DNA from: Populus alba
Taxonomy: Eukaryota; Streptophyta; Magnoliopsida; Malpighiales; Salicaceae
Assembly: GCF_005239225.2 (NCBI RefSeq)
Contig: NC_133289.1
Coordinates: 12,136,889-12,200,888, forward strand
Direction: 5' to 3'
Length of the DNA: 64,000 nt
The notes beneath the pieces are model-generated. The model searched no databases, was not told the origin of the DNA, and saw nothing but the letters and a program-made list of their open reading frames with translations. How positions within the stretch are numbered: the first letter of the stretch is position 1; every line of letters starts with the position of its first letter. Shown here one piece after another: positions 22,167-33,924 of the stretch. The position numbers were made by a program, and so were the translations under genes.

Positions 22167-23197
22167 TATCTACTTCTTTTATTTTCTTACCACTAAATCT
22201 CAAAGCTCGATTTGTATTATAGTTGTTGTTGTAAGCTTATTTGTTGTTCTTGAATTGGGGCGTTTCATTTTCAGATCTGAATTTGTAAAACAAGAATTTT
22301 GGCTTCATTTGTCAATGAATTTCAGTCGTTTGCTTACTTTTAACCTCTGATTATCGATGTTTGAATGATTTGTCAATTGTTGTCTTCTTTTGTTGATTTC
22401 ATACCCTTTGCTCCTTGCTTGCCATGGAATTATTTTTTCTTTATTTCTTCAATAGGGAGATGGGGATCCTTCCAGTGTTGATATTCCCAACAAATAGTAT
22501 ACTATGCAATACAATACAATACATTAATGGCTTGTTCTACTCGCCTGGATTTTTTATGGGATATGAGTTGTCAGATCAAAGCTAATTTTATTGTCAATGA
22601 TTCCATTAACAATCGAAAAGAGTTTCTTTTTATTGTTTAGTTCTAAGCCAGCAACCCAACAAACAGTTTCTTTTCCATTTTGAGATTCGAAAACACAGCC
22701 TAGATCAAGATTCTCTGGCTCTCTCTCTAATTTTCGTCAGTCACGCTCACCCCTTCTTCAATTACTAGATGAACTAGTGACCACCACCATTAACTAAATC
22801 ATTCTGAACCGAACTCAATCAATAAAAACAAGAGAGCAGAGGCTGATTTGCATGAATGGACGTTAGAAAACTTGAAAAGGCATGGTGGAAAATCATCATC
22901 CCTGAACCCTTCATTTCCCCTTCTGTCCAGGTATGTGACCCCTTTTTTTCTATATAATTTGCTAGGTTTAATTTAGTGGAATTTGAACTGCTGTTAGGTT
23001 TGCCCAGCAAAAAGACTGTTAATTTTCCACTTGGAGGGTACCTACCTATGGTGCTAGCAACTGCAAAAACTAACCTTGGCTTGGTGATCGACATCCTAGT
23101 AACATTATGGCGCATTGCTACCAGTAGATACTGAATGAAATAAAGTGTGGAAAGAAAACAGTTACTTTTGGGATTTTCTCATATTTGTTTTCTGCAG
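22167..23197. other. COPT5 3' flank and intergenic DNA
   Basis: Probable 3' untranslated region for the first 200-300 bases. Further on is mixed-composition DNA with tandem ACAAT units near 22509. No TOR exon was recognised in this stretch although a TOR fragment follows. Confidence 0.4.
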
Positions 23198-23485
23198 CGG
23201 GAAGATCTTGCATATTGACTTTGGAGATTGCTTTGAAGTGTCAATAAACCTGGGAAAGTTCCATGAGAAGGTATACTGCATTGCCATATTCTTCCTAATT
23301 AACAATGGTACTCTTGGAATTTAAAAGGGTTAGTATGCTTGCGATGATACAATGTAGGTTCCTTTTCTCCTGCCTAGAATGCGTGTGATGGCCATGGAGG
23401 TTATTAGTGGTACAGGGGGGAGTTTCTGCTTTACTTTCGAAGACATGATGCAAGTTCTTAGAACTGTGTTATGGCTAGAGTGGAG
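23198..23485 (+). pseudogene. TOR: Fragment of a TOR (target of rapamycin) kinase domain
   Basis: Two exon-like blocks. 23198-23270 reads GKILHIDFGDCFEVSINLGK and FHEK, ending at AAG|GTATAC. 23358 to about 23470 reads VPFLLPRMRVMAMEVISGTG, then MMQVLRT, after a TGTAG acceptor. In plant TOR this is the contiguous activation-loop region HIDFGDCFEAS..KFPEKVPFRLTRM..AMEVSG..MQVLRT, so the order and the split are native. After LRT the match to TOR stops. Upstream (GDRHPSNLM) and downstream exons are not recognised nearby. The catalytic DFG aspartate survives in the fragment, but a kinase domain cannot be assembled from it. Best read as a pseudogene fragment from partial duplication of the TOR locus. 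Confidence 0.8.
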
Positions 23486-23514
23486 GTAATTGTGTTATGG
23501 CTAGAGTGGAGGTA
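23465..23514 (+). repeat. 26-bp tandem duplication carrying a splice-donor-like site
   Basis: TGTGTTATGGCTAGAGTGGA plus GGTAAT is repeated immediately as the same 20 bases plus GGTA. Each copy contains GAG|GTA, so the end of the TOR-like block now has two alternative donor-like sites. Confidence 0.85.
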
Positions 23515-23519
23515 CTAAT

Positions 23520-25090
23520 ACTGAAATTGATTGTTCCATTTTGTGTTTTTGTGTCCCTTCTTATTTTGTCTTCTGAGTAACTTTTTTATTGATCGGGATC
23601 ATTTTGCACTACAGCTACTTAATTTCTCACTGTCAATTAAAGTTGGCCTGGTCCGATACTTCTCAACTGCTCATCTCTCAGTCTCCGTTATGGGTTCTGG
23701 TTCTGCACGAGGAGGCTTGTCTTTCCACCCGACCCAATGTGTAATAATAAGGTTTGCTCAACTCATTTAGGCATTGCTGCTGTTCGCTCATGTAACTTCA
23801 CCCTGTGAACTGTGCAGATGGATAATGTGAGCTGGTGCTTGCTTAGGTTTGTGATGGAGAAGCTGGTCGACTCTTATAGTGTTCTACTTGAGATAGATGA
23901 TTTTGTTTTAAATTATTAATGCTATATTGTGTTATTAATGATTTATTTATAATATTTTTAAATCTGACGTCAACATTTAATTAAAAATACTTTCAACTCT
24001 AATGTTAGTAAGTATTGTAGATTTGATATTCTTGACTTTAATGTTAGTGAATATTTAACTAAAATTACTTTTAATTATGGTATTGATGAATACTAATAAT
24101 CTTGATTCTAGTGTTAATAAATATTGGTTAATATTTATAATTTTAGTTAATATTTCTAACTTATGTCAATAAATATATTTTCTTTTGTTAATGTTTTAGT
24201 CTATTAACCTTAAAAATTGAAATTAAGGGATAAAATATTTTTGTTTTGATTAATGAATTAATCAAGGTCGGGTTATTATATTGTTTTTTAAAAAAATAGA
24301 TATGTCTTTTTACAATGATAAAGCACGCAAAAGATGCAACTTATGGTAATTTTCAACATTTAACAGACTTGGCCACGCGAGGTTTTCTTTTAAAATAAAA
24401 ATTAATGGAACCCCATTTAACAGACTCGCGCAAAGCCCACGAGGAAACCTGATTTATACACATGAAAATGATACGAAGGCATACAAAAAACATGGGAAAA
24501 TTCAAATTAAACATGCGACATCACTTAGTTTTTCACACGTGGGATTATAGCATGCAAGAAAACAAGCTGACCTTATAGGAGTTTGAACATGCTGCCCTAA
24601 AACACAGAGAAGCCTTGAAAAAGAAACATTGTCGTCACCATGTGGGAGCAAAATACAGACTTCACCAAACGGTAGATTAAGGGATCTTTCTATGCTTCAA
24701 ACATCACTTTCATTGCCAAAGCTTATGCCGAGGAAGACAAGGCCTTGAGTTTAGAATCCTATACATAATAACTCATCAGCTCACTTGGAGATTGTTTACA
24801 CACGCAGAGGTGTGTAGAGGCTCGTCTAGTTCATATCAAGATTTTATCAATATTTTTTAATTAATTTTATATAAAATAAATTTATAATACAATAATACAA
24901 AATTTTGATTTATATCTTAGAATGATGATCATTTCCTCTCAATTAGTTGCATCAATTGCTTCATTAACAATAATACAAAATTTGATATTTTACAAAACAA
25001 TTTCTTCATCTTGTTCGCAAATATATGCAATATTGCATTTTGTATTGATGATGCAATATATTTAGCACTTACAATAGTGTTATCAAGGAT
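23520..25090. other. Intergenic DNA, no gene recognised
   Basis: The first 250 bases hold an open frame (23531-23770) without a convincing family motif; it might be further TOR-locus debris. Bases 23930-24190 contain loosely periodic phrases such as TAATGTTAGTGAATATT, an eroded tandem array. The rest is AT-rich, with no coding signal. Confidence 0.4.
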
Positions 25091-25092
25091 AT

Positions 25093-25293
25093 AACAGCTC
25101 GGCTCAACTTGTCATATATTATCCGTTTTGAATCTTATTACTCTCACAGTTTTCCTAGAAGATCAGGTATCAATCCCCCACTCACTAATATGAGATATGA
25201 CAATTTACCTTCCTTAAGAAGACCGACGATCCTGTTAGCATAACCGAACAACCAGTGAGGTCGGATCTGATACCAAATGTAACAGCCCGGCTC
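25093..25293 (-). mobile_element. Short LTR-element relic with tRNA-Met primer-site motif
   Basis: On the minus strand TGTTACA is followed by TTTGGTATCAGATCCGACC, which looks like an LTR end plus an initiator-Met primer-binding site (TGGTATCAGA, 25266-25275). The motif TAACAGCYCGGCTC occurs at both ends (25093 and 25280). The segment between matches, from memory, a small repeat seen in many dicot genomes. No coding sequence. Confidence 0.5.
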
Positions 25294-26171
25294 TTCAAAT
25301 TTTCTTGAGAATTTTACTTTGATATATATATATATATAAAAAATAACTTCTTATATTGTGAAGCCAGGGTAGGAACTATTATCCTTCTCTAGAAAATAGG
25401 GTGGCATGACTACCGAAGATTCAATTATAACTGCTCTTGTGTTTGTTTATTTATTTATTTTCTCAAGTAAACTACTTGTGGTGGTAAATATCTCTTGAGG
25501 CCAAGACAATTCAAATAGCCACAATTGCACAGCTCCAATGCTTCTTCTTCTCCCGCTGTACTTGATGAAGGAGACCGATTCAATGTCAGCTAGATACCTT
25601 TGAAATGAAGGCAAATTCATTTCAGAAGAAATTAAAGGAAAATGGACGGACCTACGTCCTTCCTTAGGCAATTTATAGCTTATCCTAGGGAATCAATGCA
25701 ATTTGAAAAAATAAAGTTGGTAGGTGAGAAATTAAAATATAATTTATATTATTTTTAAAAAAATAAAAGTTTTTTAAACTCAAAACTTGTATATATTTAT
25801 ATTATTTTATGTTTAATTTTTATTAAATAAATAAAAATAATAAAATTTGAATTTGTGATCACTTATTAAATAAAATTATAAAATTATGTTAAAGAACTAA
25901 TTCAACTTAAAAACTTAAATTATATAAAATTTAAAGATATAATTTATATTATTATCTACAATCATACCATGAATAGAAATTTTTCAAACTTATTGTAACC
26001 ATGGTAGTTATGCAAAGATCTACTTACAAGTTCATTTAACCAAAAAGAAGAAGAAAAAAGAAAAAAGGGATGATGAGCAAGCATTAGCTTTCAGGAGACG
26101 AAAGCTACTAATTCGACATTTTTTTAACGTTACAAAAACTATAGCTTCACATTTGAACAGCTTCTGGATCA
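25294..26171. other. Intergenic DNA downstream of the LURP-one-related gene
   Basis: Contains an (AT)n run near 25322-25340. An open frame at 25447-25671 (-) has no recognised family. An AT-rich tract follows, similar in wording to 33961-34090 (both contain an ATAATTTATATTATT block after a run of eroded A/T phrases). Probably repeat-derived. Confidence 0.4.
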
Positions 26172-27831
26172 TCAGCACCTTGTTGATTCACCATAGATAT
26201 AATCAAGAACTGCAACGACACCGAAAGTGAAAACCTGATCAATGCCTGGTCTTACAACTACATGGTAGAGATCCTTGTTTGCCATCAACTGGTCTGCTTC
26301 CTTATTGATTCCAATCTGTGTGGTATTGAAGAAGAACAATTCACATGCAGGTTAGCATCTTTGTCTTTTCTAAAAGTTCATGAATATTTTTTCTTATGAT
26401 TCCGTCAAGGATTGTGCCTTACGGTTCAATCAAATTGAGAAAAGAGACTAGACAAAAAAAATAAGAAAAAAAAGGAAGAACAGTGTTTTCTTAAATTATC
26501 AGAATCTAACACATATATAATAATAATATAAATAAAAAACAATTCAATTTCTTTTACTTTTTTTCTGGTCTCTTTTCAGCGTGTCATTTTCTATTATATA
26601 GTTTAATGAATAACCCATCAAACAAACATATATATATTGAGTTTGTTTAGAAATATGATTACGGTTATTTTTAAAATATTTTTTATGTTAAAATACATTA
26701 AAATAATATTTTTTTTATTTTTTAAAAAATTATTTTTAAAATTAGTATATTAAAACGATTCAAAATATTAAAAAAAAAAATTAACCTTTTTTAGAATTCT
26801 CGTTTCACTGCAAAATACACAATTGTACTTTACATAATTGTAAGTTAGAGGAAAGAACCTATATAAAAAAAAAAATGTATAAGAGAAGAAATTAACCATA
26901 AAAAAAAAAAAAAAAAAAATTAAGATTACGATGACGGACAAAACGTGTCCTTTACCCATGAAACTTCTATGCCAATTGTGGATCGAACATATATAAATCA
27001 CGTACCTGAGCTACAATATTGCCCAAGGAGTCAACAATGCTACAAGACCGATCAGGAAAATAACCTTTGATCTCAAAGTCCCAGTCTTTGTTGCTTCTTC
27101 TAGGCTCTGTGGAAACTCTGATTGCATTGTTCCTTAGCAGACAAGAGAAGTTTGGTTCCTTTAAGCTGAAAACCAGCTTCTGTGATCCTTCATAGTCAAA
27201 AGTGTAACCTTTCCATTTCCTATGGATGCTTAAGGCCTGAACCATGCCTCCCTGCAGGATTAAAAAAAAAAAAAAAAAAGGAACCAAATTAAAACACCGA
27301 GCAATTATAGCCAAGGTAACTTACATATCGGATTGCATGATGAACTTTTATGGATACATTTTCCCATCCATGTTTACATTTCATTGATTCCTGGGTACGT
27401 AAAATGCACATGATTTGGCCCTTTAAAATGCTTTCTAGGTGCGTGCATGAATGATATTGTGCTGTTTCTGTCTTGAAGCAGTCCAAAAACAAGAAGAATT
27501 GATAGCCTAGCTAGCTAGCTCTTGTAAATGGAATAATATATAATTAATGTCTAATATAAAGATGAATTAATGGATATACACTACGTACCTTTCGACGAAT
27601 AAGTAGCAAGGCTTCACCACTACTGTCACGTAATATTAATTCCCCTTCTGAGCCACTAACTCCACATCCATCGACCCTAAAAACAACCTTTTGGCTACAA
27701 TCTGTGACTACAAAACCCCCTCCGCTGACCACATGAGGCCTTTTCCTAACTACAAGCACTGCCTGAGAAGACGAACAATATAACTTGCTTACGATTGGCA
27801 TGGCATCTGCCCTTGCTGCAGCCATACACAT
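26172..27831 (-). CDS. LURP-one-related (LOR) protein, Tubby-like fold
   Basis: Three exons: 27831-27589, 27251-27006 and 26315-26172 (TGA), all phase 0, giving 210 aa, the usual LOR size. Exon 1 encodes VLVVRKRPHVVSGGGFVVTD, VVFRVDG and GELILRDSSGEALLLIRRK. Exon 2 encodes IHRKWKGYTFDYEG, FSLKEPNFSCLLRN, FEIKGYFPDRSCSIVDSLGN and IVAQ. Exon 3 encodes the usual GINKEADQLMANKDLYHVVV and RPGIDQVF. The order fits the LOR (DUF567) beta-barrel. The family includes LURP1, needed for basal defence to an oomycete in Arabidopsis; most members have no known biochemical role. The ATG at 27831 is the first after the TATA box at 27926; two later in-frame ATGs (27825, 27801) are possible. Exons are intact. 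Confidence 0.93.
26634..26790 (+). mobile_element. MITE-like repeat in intron 2 of the LURP-one-related gene
   Basis: Shows GAGTTTGTTTAGAAATATGA, AAAATACATTAAAATAATAT, TTTTTTATTTTTTAAAAAAT and TAGTATATTAAAACGATTCA in the family order. It sits between exons 2 and 3 and leaves both splice sites intact. Confidence 0.65.
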
Positions 27832-27925
27832 CTTATATATTAAACCTGTGTCTTTCTTGAAGCTTTCTCCTTCAATTCTCTCCAATAATGAGCTTCTTCA
27901 AGTTCCTTGTTGCAACACAAGAATC

Positions 27926-27933
27926 TATTTATA
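27926..27933 (-). promoter_or_regulatory. TATA box of the LURP-one-related gene
   Basis: The minus strand has GTATAAATAGATTC. Transcription about 30 bases downstream would give a leader of roughly 65-70 nt with no ATG before 27831, which supports the chosen start codon. Confidence 0.7.
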
Positions 27934-27979
27934 CAAACGAAAAGGGAGAGAACAACAACGTAATTTATGTTCTTGCTAC

Positions 27980-29510
27980 GTTCAAAGGTTTGGCAAGCTT
28001 TTGACTTTGTGTTACGTAGAAGTTGCCTATTCATGCGTGGCAGATGCATTTTATTTCAGAGGTTGCTTGTTGGATGAGGAATGTTGACTCACGCGCCCCT
28101 CATCAACCAATCACAAAAGAGCGTGGGCTGCTGGGGGATGCATCAGCTTCTGTTGCACAAAGGGTATATGGCTGAGATTTTCGAAGCAAAACAAATAATA
28201 ATAAAAAATAAAAAGGTCTGTAGCAAGTAGAGCTAATTTTCTTTCTTTGATGGCAAGGCAACCACATAGTTTTTCAAAAGGGGTTCTGAGCTTTTTGAAA
28301 TTTGGCAGATTGGAAAATAGAAAACGAATATTAATTTTTCAAACACAAGACTTACTGTTCTCTACTTACTATACTCCAAGCCCATTTTCAACATGATTTC
28401 CTTAAGTAGGGTATCTAGCTAGCTTTTTGAAACTAACTGGTTTTGGACTAACGTTTGGGAAACCTCAATAACTCATGCATGCATTTTGATTTTGTGCTAA
28501 TTAAGGATATGCTAAGCATGACACGTAGGCTTAATCAAGCAAAGGTGGCAAACCCTGCACCTTAATTATATTGATTGAAACAAAATTATTAATCCACTTG
28601 AGGTTTGTATCATCTGAGCAACGTCTGATCGATGAGAGGACATGATTATCATGATATAACGGTTTTGGAATTCGATGGATCATCGATGGAGTTTTTTCTT
28701 CTTCTATTGAGTAGCGAGAAATAGGTTTTTATTCTATTAATAGCTTGGATAAGTTCTTGCAATAAATTAATTAGATCAAAGTGTTGGGTGAAGGAAGCTT
28801 TTGCTTAGACAACAATTTTTTAATTTTGTTGAACAATGCAAATTACCACTCCTACTAAAGCTGGAAGGTTGATTGTTGACTCTTCTACGTCCAATAATAA
28901 TTGTAGAGGACCGCATGCTAATTGTCAGCTAAAGCTTGTGTGATTATAATTACTTTTTAAATAATTTTTTATGTTAAAATATATAATAACAATATATTTT
29001 TTTATTTTTTAAAAATTTATTTTTAATATCAGTACACCAAAATAATTTAAAAATATATAAATTTAAAGTAAAAAATATAAAAAATTAAATATTTTTAAAA
29101 ATATTTTTAAAATATAAAAACAAATAGATATTTAATCTCTAAAACCACAAAGTCTTCCTCTTTTTCGTCGTTCTTTCCTAAGTTACTTTTGTGATCGTAA
29201 AGCCATAAACTAGGTAGACAGGACATCTATCACGAATCACTATCACCACCCCAGTTGGATTATTAAATCATAGAAAGTTACTAATTATTGGCTGAATGAC
29301 CAAATTAAAGGTTACATGTTGCTCGATTTAGGGTTATGCTGTGAAAGTTTTATCTCAGAAAAGCCAGCCTACGAACTAAAAGTAAACATTTTATGCTGGC
29401 TAAATCTCAACTTTACCTGTTGTCTTCATCTCACATAAAATCTTTTATTTGTTTTAATCACGTCCCGTGTCCTTGATATTCGTTTCCCTCTCCATTTTCG
29501 TCAATTTCAA
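27980..29510. other. Intergenic DNA with one MITE copy
   Basis: Upstream flank of the LURP-one-related gene. A MITE-like copy of the GTGTTTGG family lies at about 28940-29130. The rest shows no coding signal in either strand. Confidence 0.45.
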
Positions 29511-29787
29511 TCTATAGTGATAGAAGAATATTTAAATCTCACTTTTATCTCCAAAGTTAATGTAATATTTCAATATAACTCAAAAGGTAAGAATGAATGA
29601 ATTAAAATTTAAAAATTACATTAAAGAAAGATTTATTTTTTTTTAATAAAACAAATACGATAGACAACGATTTTTTTCATTAACACTAGCTATTGATCTT
29701 CGGATAGTACAAGAATAAGATTAAGCTAAAAAACTTACGATGGAAAAAAATAAAAATAAATAACAACGTGAACCATCACAGTTGATG

Positions 29788-29822
<35 letters not shown>

Positions 29823-29835
29823 ATATTTTATCAAG
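29510..29835 (+). repeat. Dispersed repeat, also present at 34140-34400
   Basis: Shares ordered blocks with 34140-34400: AATGGTAAGAATGAA-like start, ATTTTTTTAATAAAA, a GATTTTTTTCATTAA block and AATATTAAG-like sequence. A (CT)n microsatellite at 29791-29820 lies near its end. Confidence 0.5.
29791..29820. repeat. (CT)n microsatellite
   Basis: About 15 CT units, uninterrupted. Confidence 0.95.
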
Positions 29836-30056
29836 TTTTTCATTAAAATCTTTAATTAAATCTTGAACAAGAACCGGAGGGAAAAAAAGAAGTCAAATTC
29901 CCATATGTTTGGAATGGTAGAATAAGGATAGGACAAGTTCATCATCATCTTAAATTTATTTAAATTTATTTAACTTTAGTATTAACAAAGTAAAATATGA
30001 TGGTGCAAAGTGAGAATGGTAGAATAGTATTTCTTAAAAAACCTAATTGATGATGT

Positions 30057-30306
30057 TTCCAATATATTTAAAAATAAGATTATTTGATATTTGAATAGTG
30101 GTTAATCAAATGTTCATCTTAATATCTTTTTTCTTTATTTTTTTTTGTAGCTTAGGAAGCACACAATGGATGATAGAAGTTATGGTAAATCCAATACACT
30201 TAGGAATAAGGTTATTTGATATTTGGATATGGATAATCAAATATTCATCTTAATATCCTTTTCTTTGTAGCTTAGAAAGTACACAATGAATGATAAAAGT
30301 TCTGGT
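30057..30306 (+). repeat. Tandem duplication, two units of about 120-130 bp
   Basis: Unit 1 (30057-30186) and unit 2 (30190-30306) share CCAATA-AC-TTA-GAATAAG, TTATTTGATATTTG, TAATCAAATATTCATCTTAA, TTTGTAGCTTAG and ACACAATG-ATGATA-AAGTT. They differ by point changes and a T-run. Confidence 0.8.
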
Positions 30307-30829
30307 ACATGCAAAATAATCTTTTTTTGTGGGATTTAGAGATCCTATAATGATAAAGTCAATAATTTTAAATTCAGATTGCAAGAAATAAAAGAAAAAA
30401 CTTTAGATTTCAAGCACAAGAACATTTGTTTTTATTTTTGTGTGATAAATGATATAAGGGCTAAGGTATTAATGCTTGTAAAGTAGAAAAGATGAATAAT
30501 TTAACTGAGTAGTTTAGAGAGTATTTATACTCTCTAAACCTAGTAATTTTTTATGAAGTGAAGGAACTAAAGAGTCATCTGGCCTTGATGACATTAATGA
30601 GAGAAATAAATCTCTGACACATCATTAATGAAAGATAAATATTGCTTACTGCTTATTAATGAGAGGGAAATGTGATCGGCCTTTGAAAAATTGTTTATGC
30701 ACCTGCAGATGCAGAGAGATGATTATTCTAACATGAATAGCTCATGTTAACAAGTCTTAAGATAGAACTTGGACCAACTATAGTTAAATCAAAAAAGGAC
30801 ACATGCGAAAGTTTGTTAGACCTGTTGTA

Positions 30830-31300
30830 CCTTGGACTCGACTTATGGCTGAAATCAAGTATATTGTGTCTGGAAACTTATCAAACTTATGATGCATTAG
30901 GCTCAACTCCTAACTGAACCTAAGCATATCGGCTCTGGTAGATTGCCAAACCCATCATGCCTTGGGCTCAATTTATGACTAAACCTGAATATATTGGGTC
31001 TGGCACCTTGCTAAACTCACGATGCCTTGGGCTCAGATTATGGCTAAATCCAAGTATATTAAAGTTGGCAGCTTGTCAGACCCACAATATTTTGAGCTCA
31101 ACTCATGGTTGAACCCAAATATATTGAGTATGGAAGCTTATCAAACCCACATTTACTTAGATTCAAATCATGACTAACACCCAAGTATATTGGATCTGGA
31201 AATTTATCAAACTCACATTCACTTAGACTCAGCACGTGATTAAGTTCGAATATATTATGTTTGGTAGCTTATTAAATCCATGTTTGCTTGAGTTATCATC
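30830..31300 (+). repeat. Minisatellite of about 65-bp units
   Basis: Seven or so diverged units with the core GATGCCTTGGGCTCA, a degenerate ATGACTAAACC block, AGTATATTGGGTCTGG and a CTTGTCAAACCCA-like block. Two adjacent units near 30958-31087 are both 65 bp. Divergence is high and uneven, so the array is old. A related but shorter phrase set appears at about 39190-39330. Confidence 0.75.
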
Positions 31301-32060
31301 CTATTAGGGGCTTAAGCCTTTTTAAAGCATGAAAATATTAAATCAAAAATACTAACTCATCACTAACCCTTTTAATTTCTATCATATTTACTTTATTAAA
31401 ACTCAATATCCTTTCCCCATTTGATTTTCTGTTTTTGTTAAATTCAAATTAATTTATTTTTTCTTTACTTTTTGGGTGTTATTGAGATGCTTCATAAATT
31501 TGAAGGTTGAAATAAAACCTTAGAAACATATTTCATTATTATTTCTGATATAATGAACGAAGAGAGGAAAATTGGAGCAAAATTGAATTAAAGATTGGGA
31601 GTTTATTTCAACAACAATTAAAAATAGGAGTGATAATTGAAATAAATTAAAAGGTTGTAGATGAAATTGAGACAATATATATAGCCTAAGAGGGGAAATT
31701 AAAATTAAATTTTTTATGTTTGACTCAAAAACAGCTAAGCTATCAAAATAAATTAATAATTCTATCTTGAAATTTTATTTTATTTTTTACACTTTTATTT
31801 AATTATTGCTAGTTCAAGCATATTTTAGAAAATTAGATTTCTTACCACATGTGTTGCATGTATATCAAAAATTGAAAAATTAAACGTTGATGCTTGAAAG
31901 AAATGATGTTGGAGAGCCATGTGGATGTATTTCTGTGTTAAGTTTTTAATAATATTTAAGAGATGGCGTCCGTGATGTATCTTTCGCGTTTTTCTGCTCA
32001 AACTTAAAAATTATATAAGACAATAGGAATAGCCACACACACACACACACAGAGAGACAC

Positions 32061-32098
<38 letters not shown>

Positions 32099-32465
32099 AT
32101 TCTATTTTGGTTTTTTACCACAACGATCTTAAGAACATATCTTCACATCAAAAAGCTATATTTAAAAGAAATTAATAATTTTTTGATATATGGGTTTCAA
32201 TATTTGAATTCAGAAAAACGAGAGAAACCTAATTTCTCACCATTTATATAAATTTTAATGAGAAAAGAAAAGAAAAGAAAAGAAAAAAAGGGAAGAGGAA
32301 GAGGAAACAAGGAAGACAAAATATGAGGGATGTATCTTCGAAATAATTGGTTGATCATCAATAGTTGTGTTTTGATGGGATAGCACGTAATGCATAAAAT
32401 TGGTGTCCATTAATTTTATATCTCTATACGTAAGTTTCTTATCTATGATTATGTAAAGTGAGCTG
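31301..32465. other. Intergenic DNA, no gene seen
   Basis: AT-rich flank between the minisatellite and the palindromic element, except for the microsatellite at 32035. A minus-strand frame at 32255-32512 overlaps the element end and a purine run; it has no family motif. Confidence 0.4.
32035..32092. repeat. Compound (AC)n-(AG)n-(AT)n microsatellite
   Basis: CACACACACACACACAC, then AGAGAGACACAGA, then a long AT run. Confidence 0.95.
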
Positions 32466-32473
32466 GGTAAGAT

Positions 32474-33915
32474 CATAGTTATTAAACCCGGCCCGGAGGT
32501 TGACCCGGCCAAGGGGCCGGGTCTCGGGTTTCATGGGTCAACCCGGGTCAACCCGGGTCAACCCGGATTATCCGGGTTGATTAAAAAAAATTAATATTTT
32601 ATATGAAAAATCCATGTAAAATATGGGATAAAAAAATTGGTTTAAATATTTCAACTTAAAATGATAACATAGTATCTTTTCAAAGTGGGGTTTAAAGCCC
32701 TTTCATATATATATACTCTATGTTTACATGAAAAAATCATGTTTTTTCAATGTGGGATTTGAAACCCATTAGTATATATACTCTATGTTCCCAAGGAAAA
32801 AATCATGTTTTTTCAATGTGGGATAAAAAACCTTTTGGTTTAAATACTTCAACTTAAAGAGATAACATAGTATCTTTTCAAAGTGGGGTTTAAAGCCCTT
32901 TCATATATATACTCTATGTTTACATGAAAAAAATCATGTTTTTTCAATGTGGGATTTGAAACCCATTGGTATATATACTCTATGTTCCCAAGGAAAAATC
33001 ATGTTTTTTCAATGTGGGATAAAAAACCTTTTGGTTTAAATACTTCAACTTAAAAGGATAACATATTATCTTTTCAATGTGGGATTTGAAGCCCTTTCAT
33101 ATATATACTCTATGTTTTTTATCCCACATTGAAAAAACATAACTTTTTTCATGGGAACATAGAAGATATATACCAATAGGTTTCAAATCCCACATTGAAA
33201 AAACATGATTTTTTTCATGTAAACATAGAGTATATATATGAAAGGGCTTTAAACCCCACTTTGAAAAGATACTATGTTATCCCTTGAAGTGGAAGTATTT
33301 AAACCAAAAGGTTTTTTATCCCACATTGAAAAAACATGATTTTTTCCTTGGGAACATAGAGTATATATACTAATGGGTTTCAAATCCCACATTGAAAAAT
33401 CATAACTTTTTTCATAGGAACATAGAGTATATATATGAAAGGGCTTCAAATCCCACATTGAAAAGATACTATGTTATCCCTTTAAGTTGAAGTATTTAAA
33501 CCAAAAGGTTTTTTATCCCACATTGAAAAAACATGATTTTTTCCTTGGGAACATAGAGTATATATACTAATGGGTTTCAAATCCCACATTGAAAAAACAT
33601 GATTTTTTCATGTAAACATAGAGTATATATATGAAAGGGCTTTAAACCCCACTTTGAAAAGATACTATGTTATCATTTTAAGTTGAAATATTTAAACCAA
33701 TTTTTTTTATCCCATATTTAAAAAAAAAAAAAAAAACCCGGGTCTTGTCCGGGTCTCGTCCGGGTCACCCGGGTCCCGGGTCGACCCACCGGGTCGCCCG
33801 GGTTTGGCCGGGCTGTTGCCACAGCCGGTCTTTTATTAAACCCGAACCGGTCCAGCCACCGGGTCGACCGGGTCCCGGGTTGACCCGCCGGGCCGGGCCG
33901 GGTTTAATAACTATG
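32474..33915. mobile_element. Palindromic non-autonomous TIR transposon with GC-rich ends
   Basis: Ends are inverted copies of CATAGTTATTAAACCCGGCC (left at 32474, right ending 33915), and GGTAAGAT flanks both sides (32466-32473 and 33916-33923). An 8-bp target duplication and CA ends fit a hAT-type non-autonomous element. The interior is almost a perfect inverted repeat around about 33113: phrases such as TTTCAATGTGGGAT, GGTTTAAATACTTCAACTT and CATATATATACTCTATG run one way on the left and are inverted on the right. Each arm is built of tandem units of about 197 bp (GGGATAAAAA at about 32625, 32821 and 33018; mirrored starts near 33311, 33508 and 33704). The terminal 110-180 bp are rich in GGGTCAACCCGGGTC-like repeats. 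No transposase is encoded. Confidence 0.88.
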
Positions 33916-33924
33916 GGTAAGATT

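Noticed and set aside
22819..23115. 98-codon minus-strand frame just upstream of the TOR fragment
   Set aside because: No recognised domain; it crosses what looks like a spliced or repeat-derived region on the other strand, and no start or splice support was found.
30830..31300. Regularly spaced repeats that could suggest a CRISPR-like array
   Set aside because: Units are contiguous and diverged along their whole length, with no constant-repeat/unique-spacer pattern, in a plant nuclear context.
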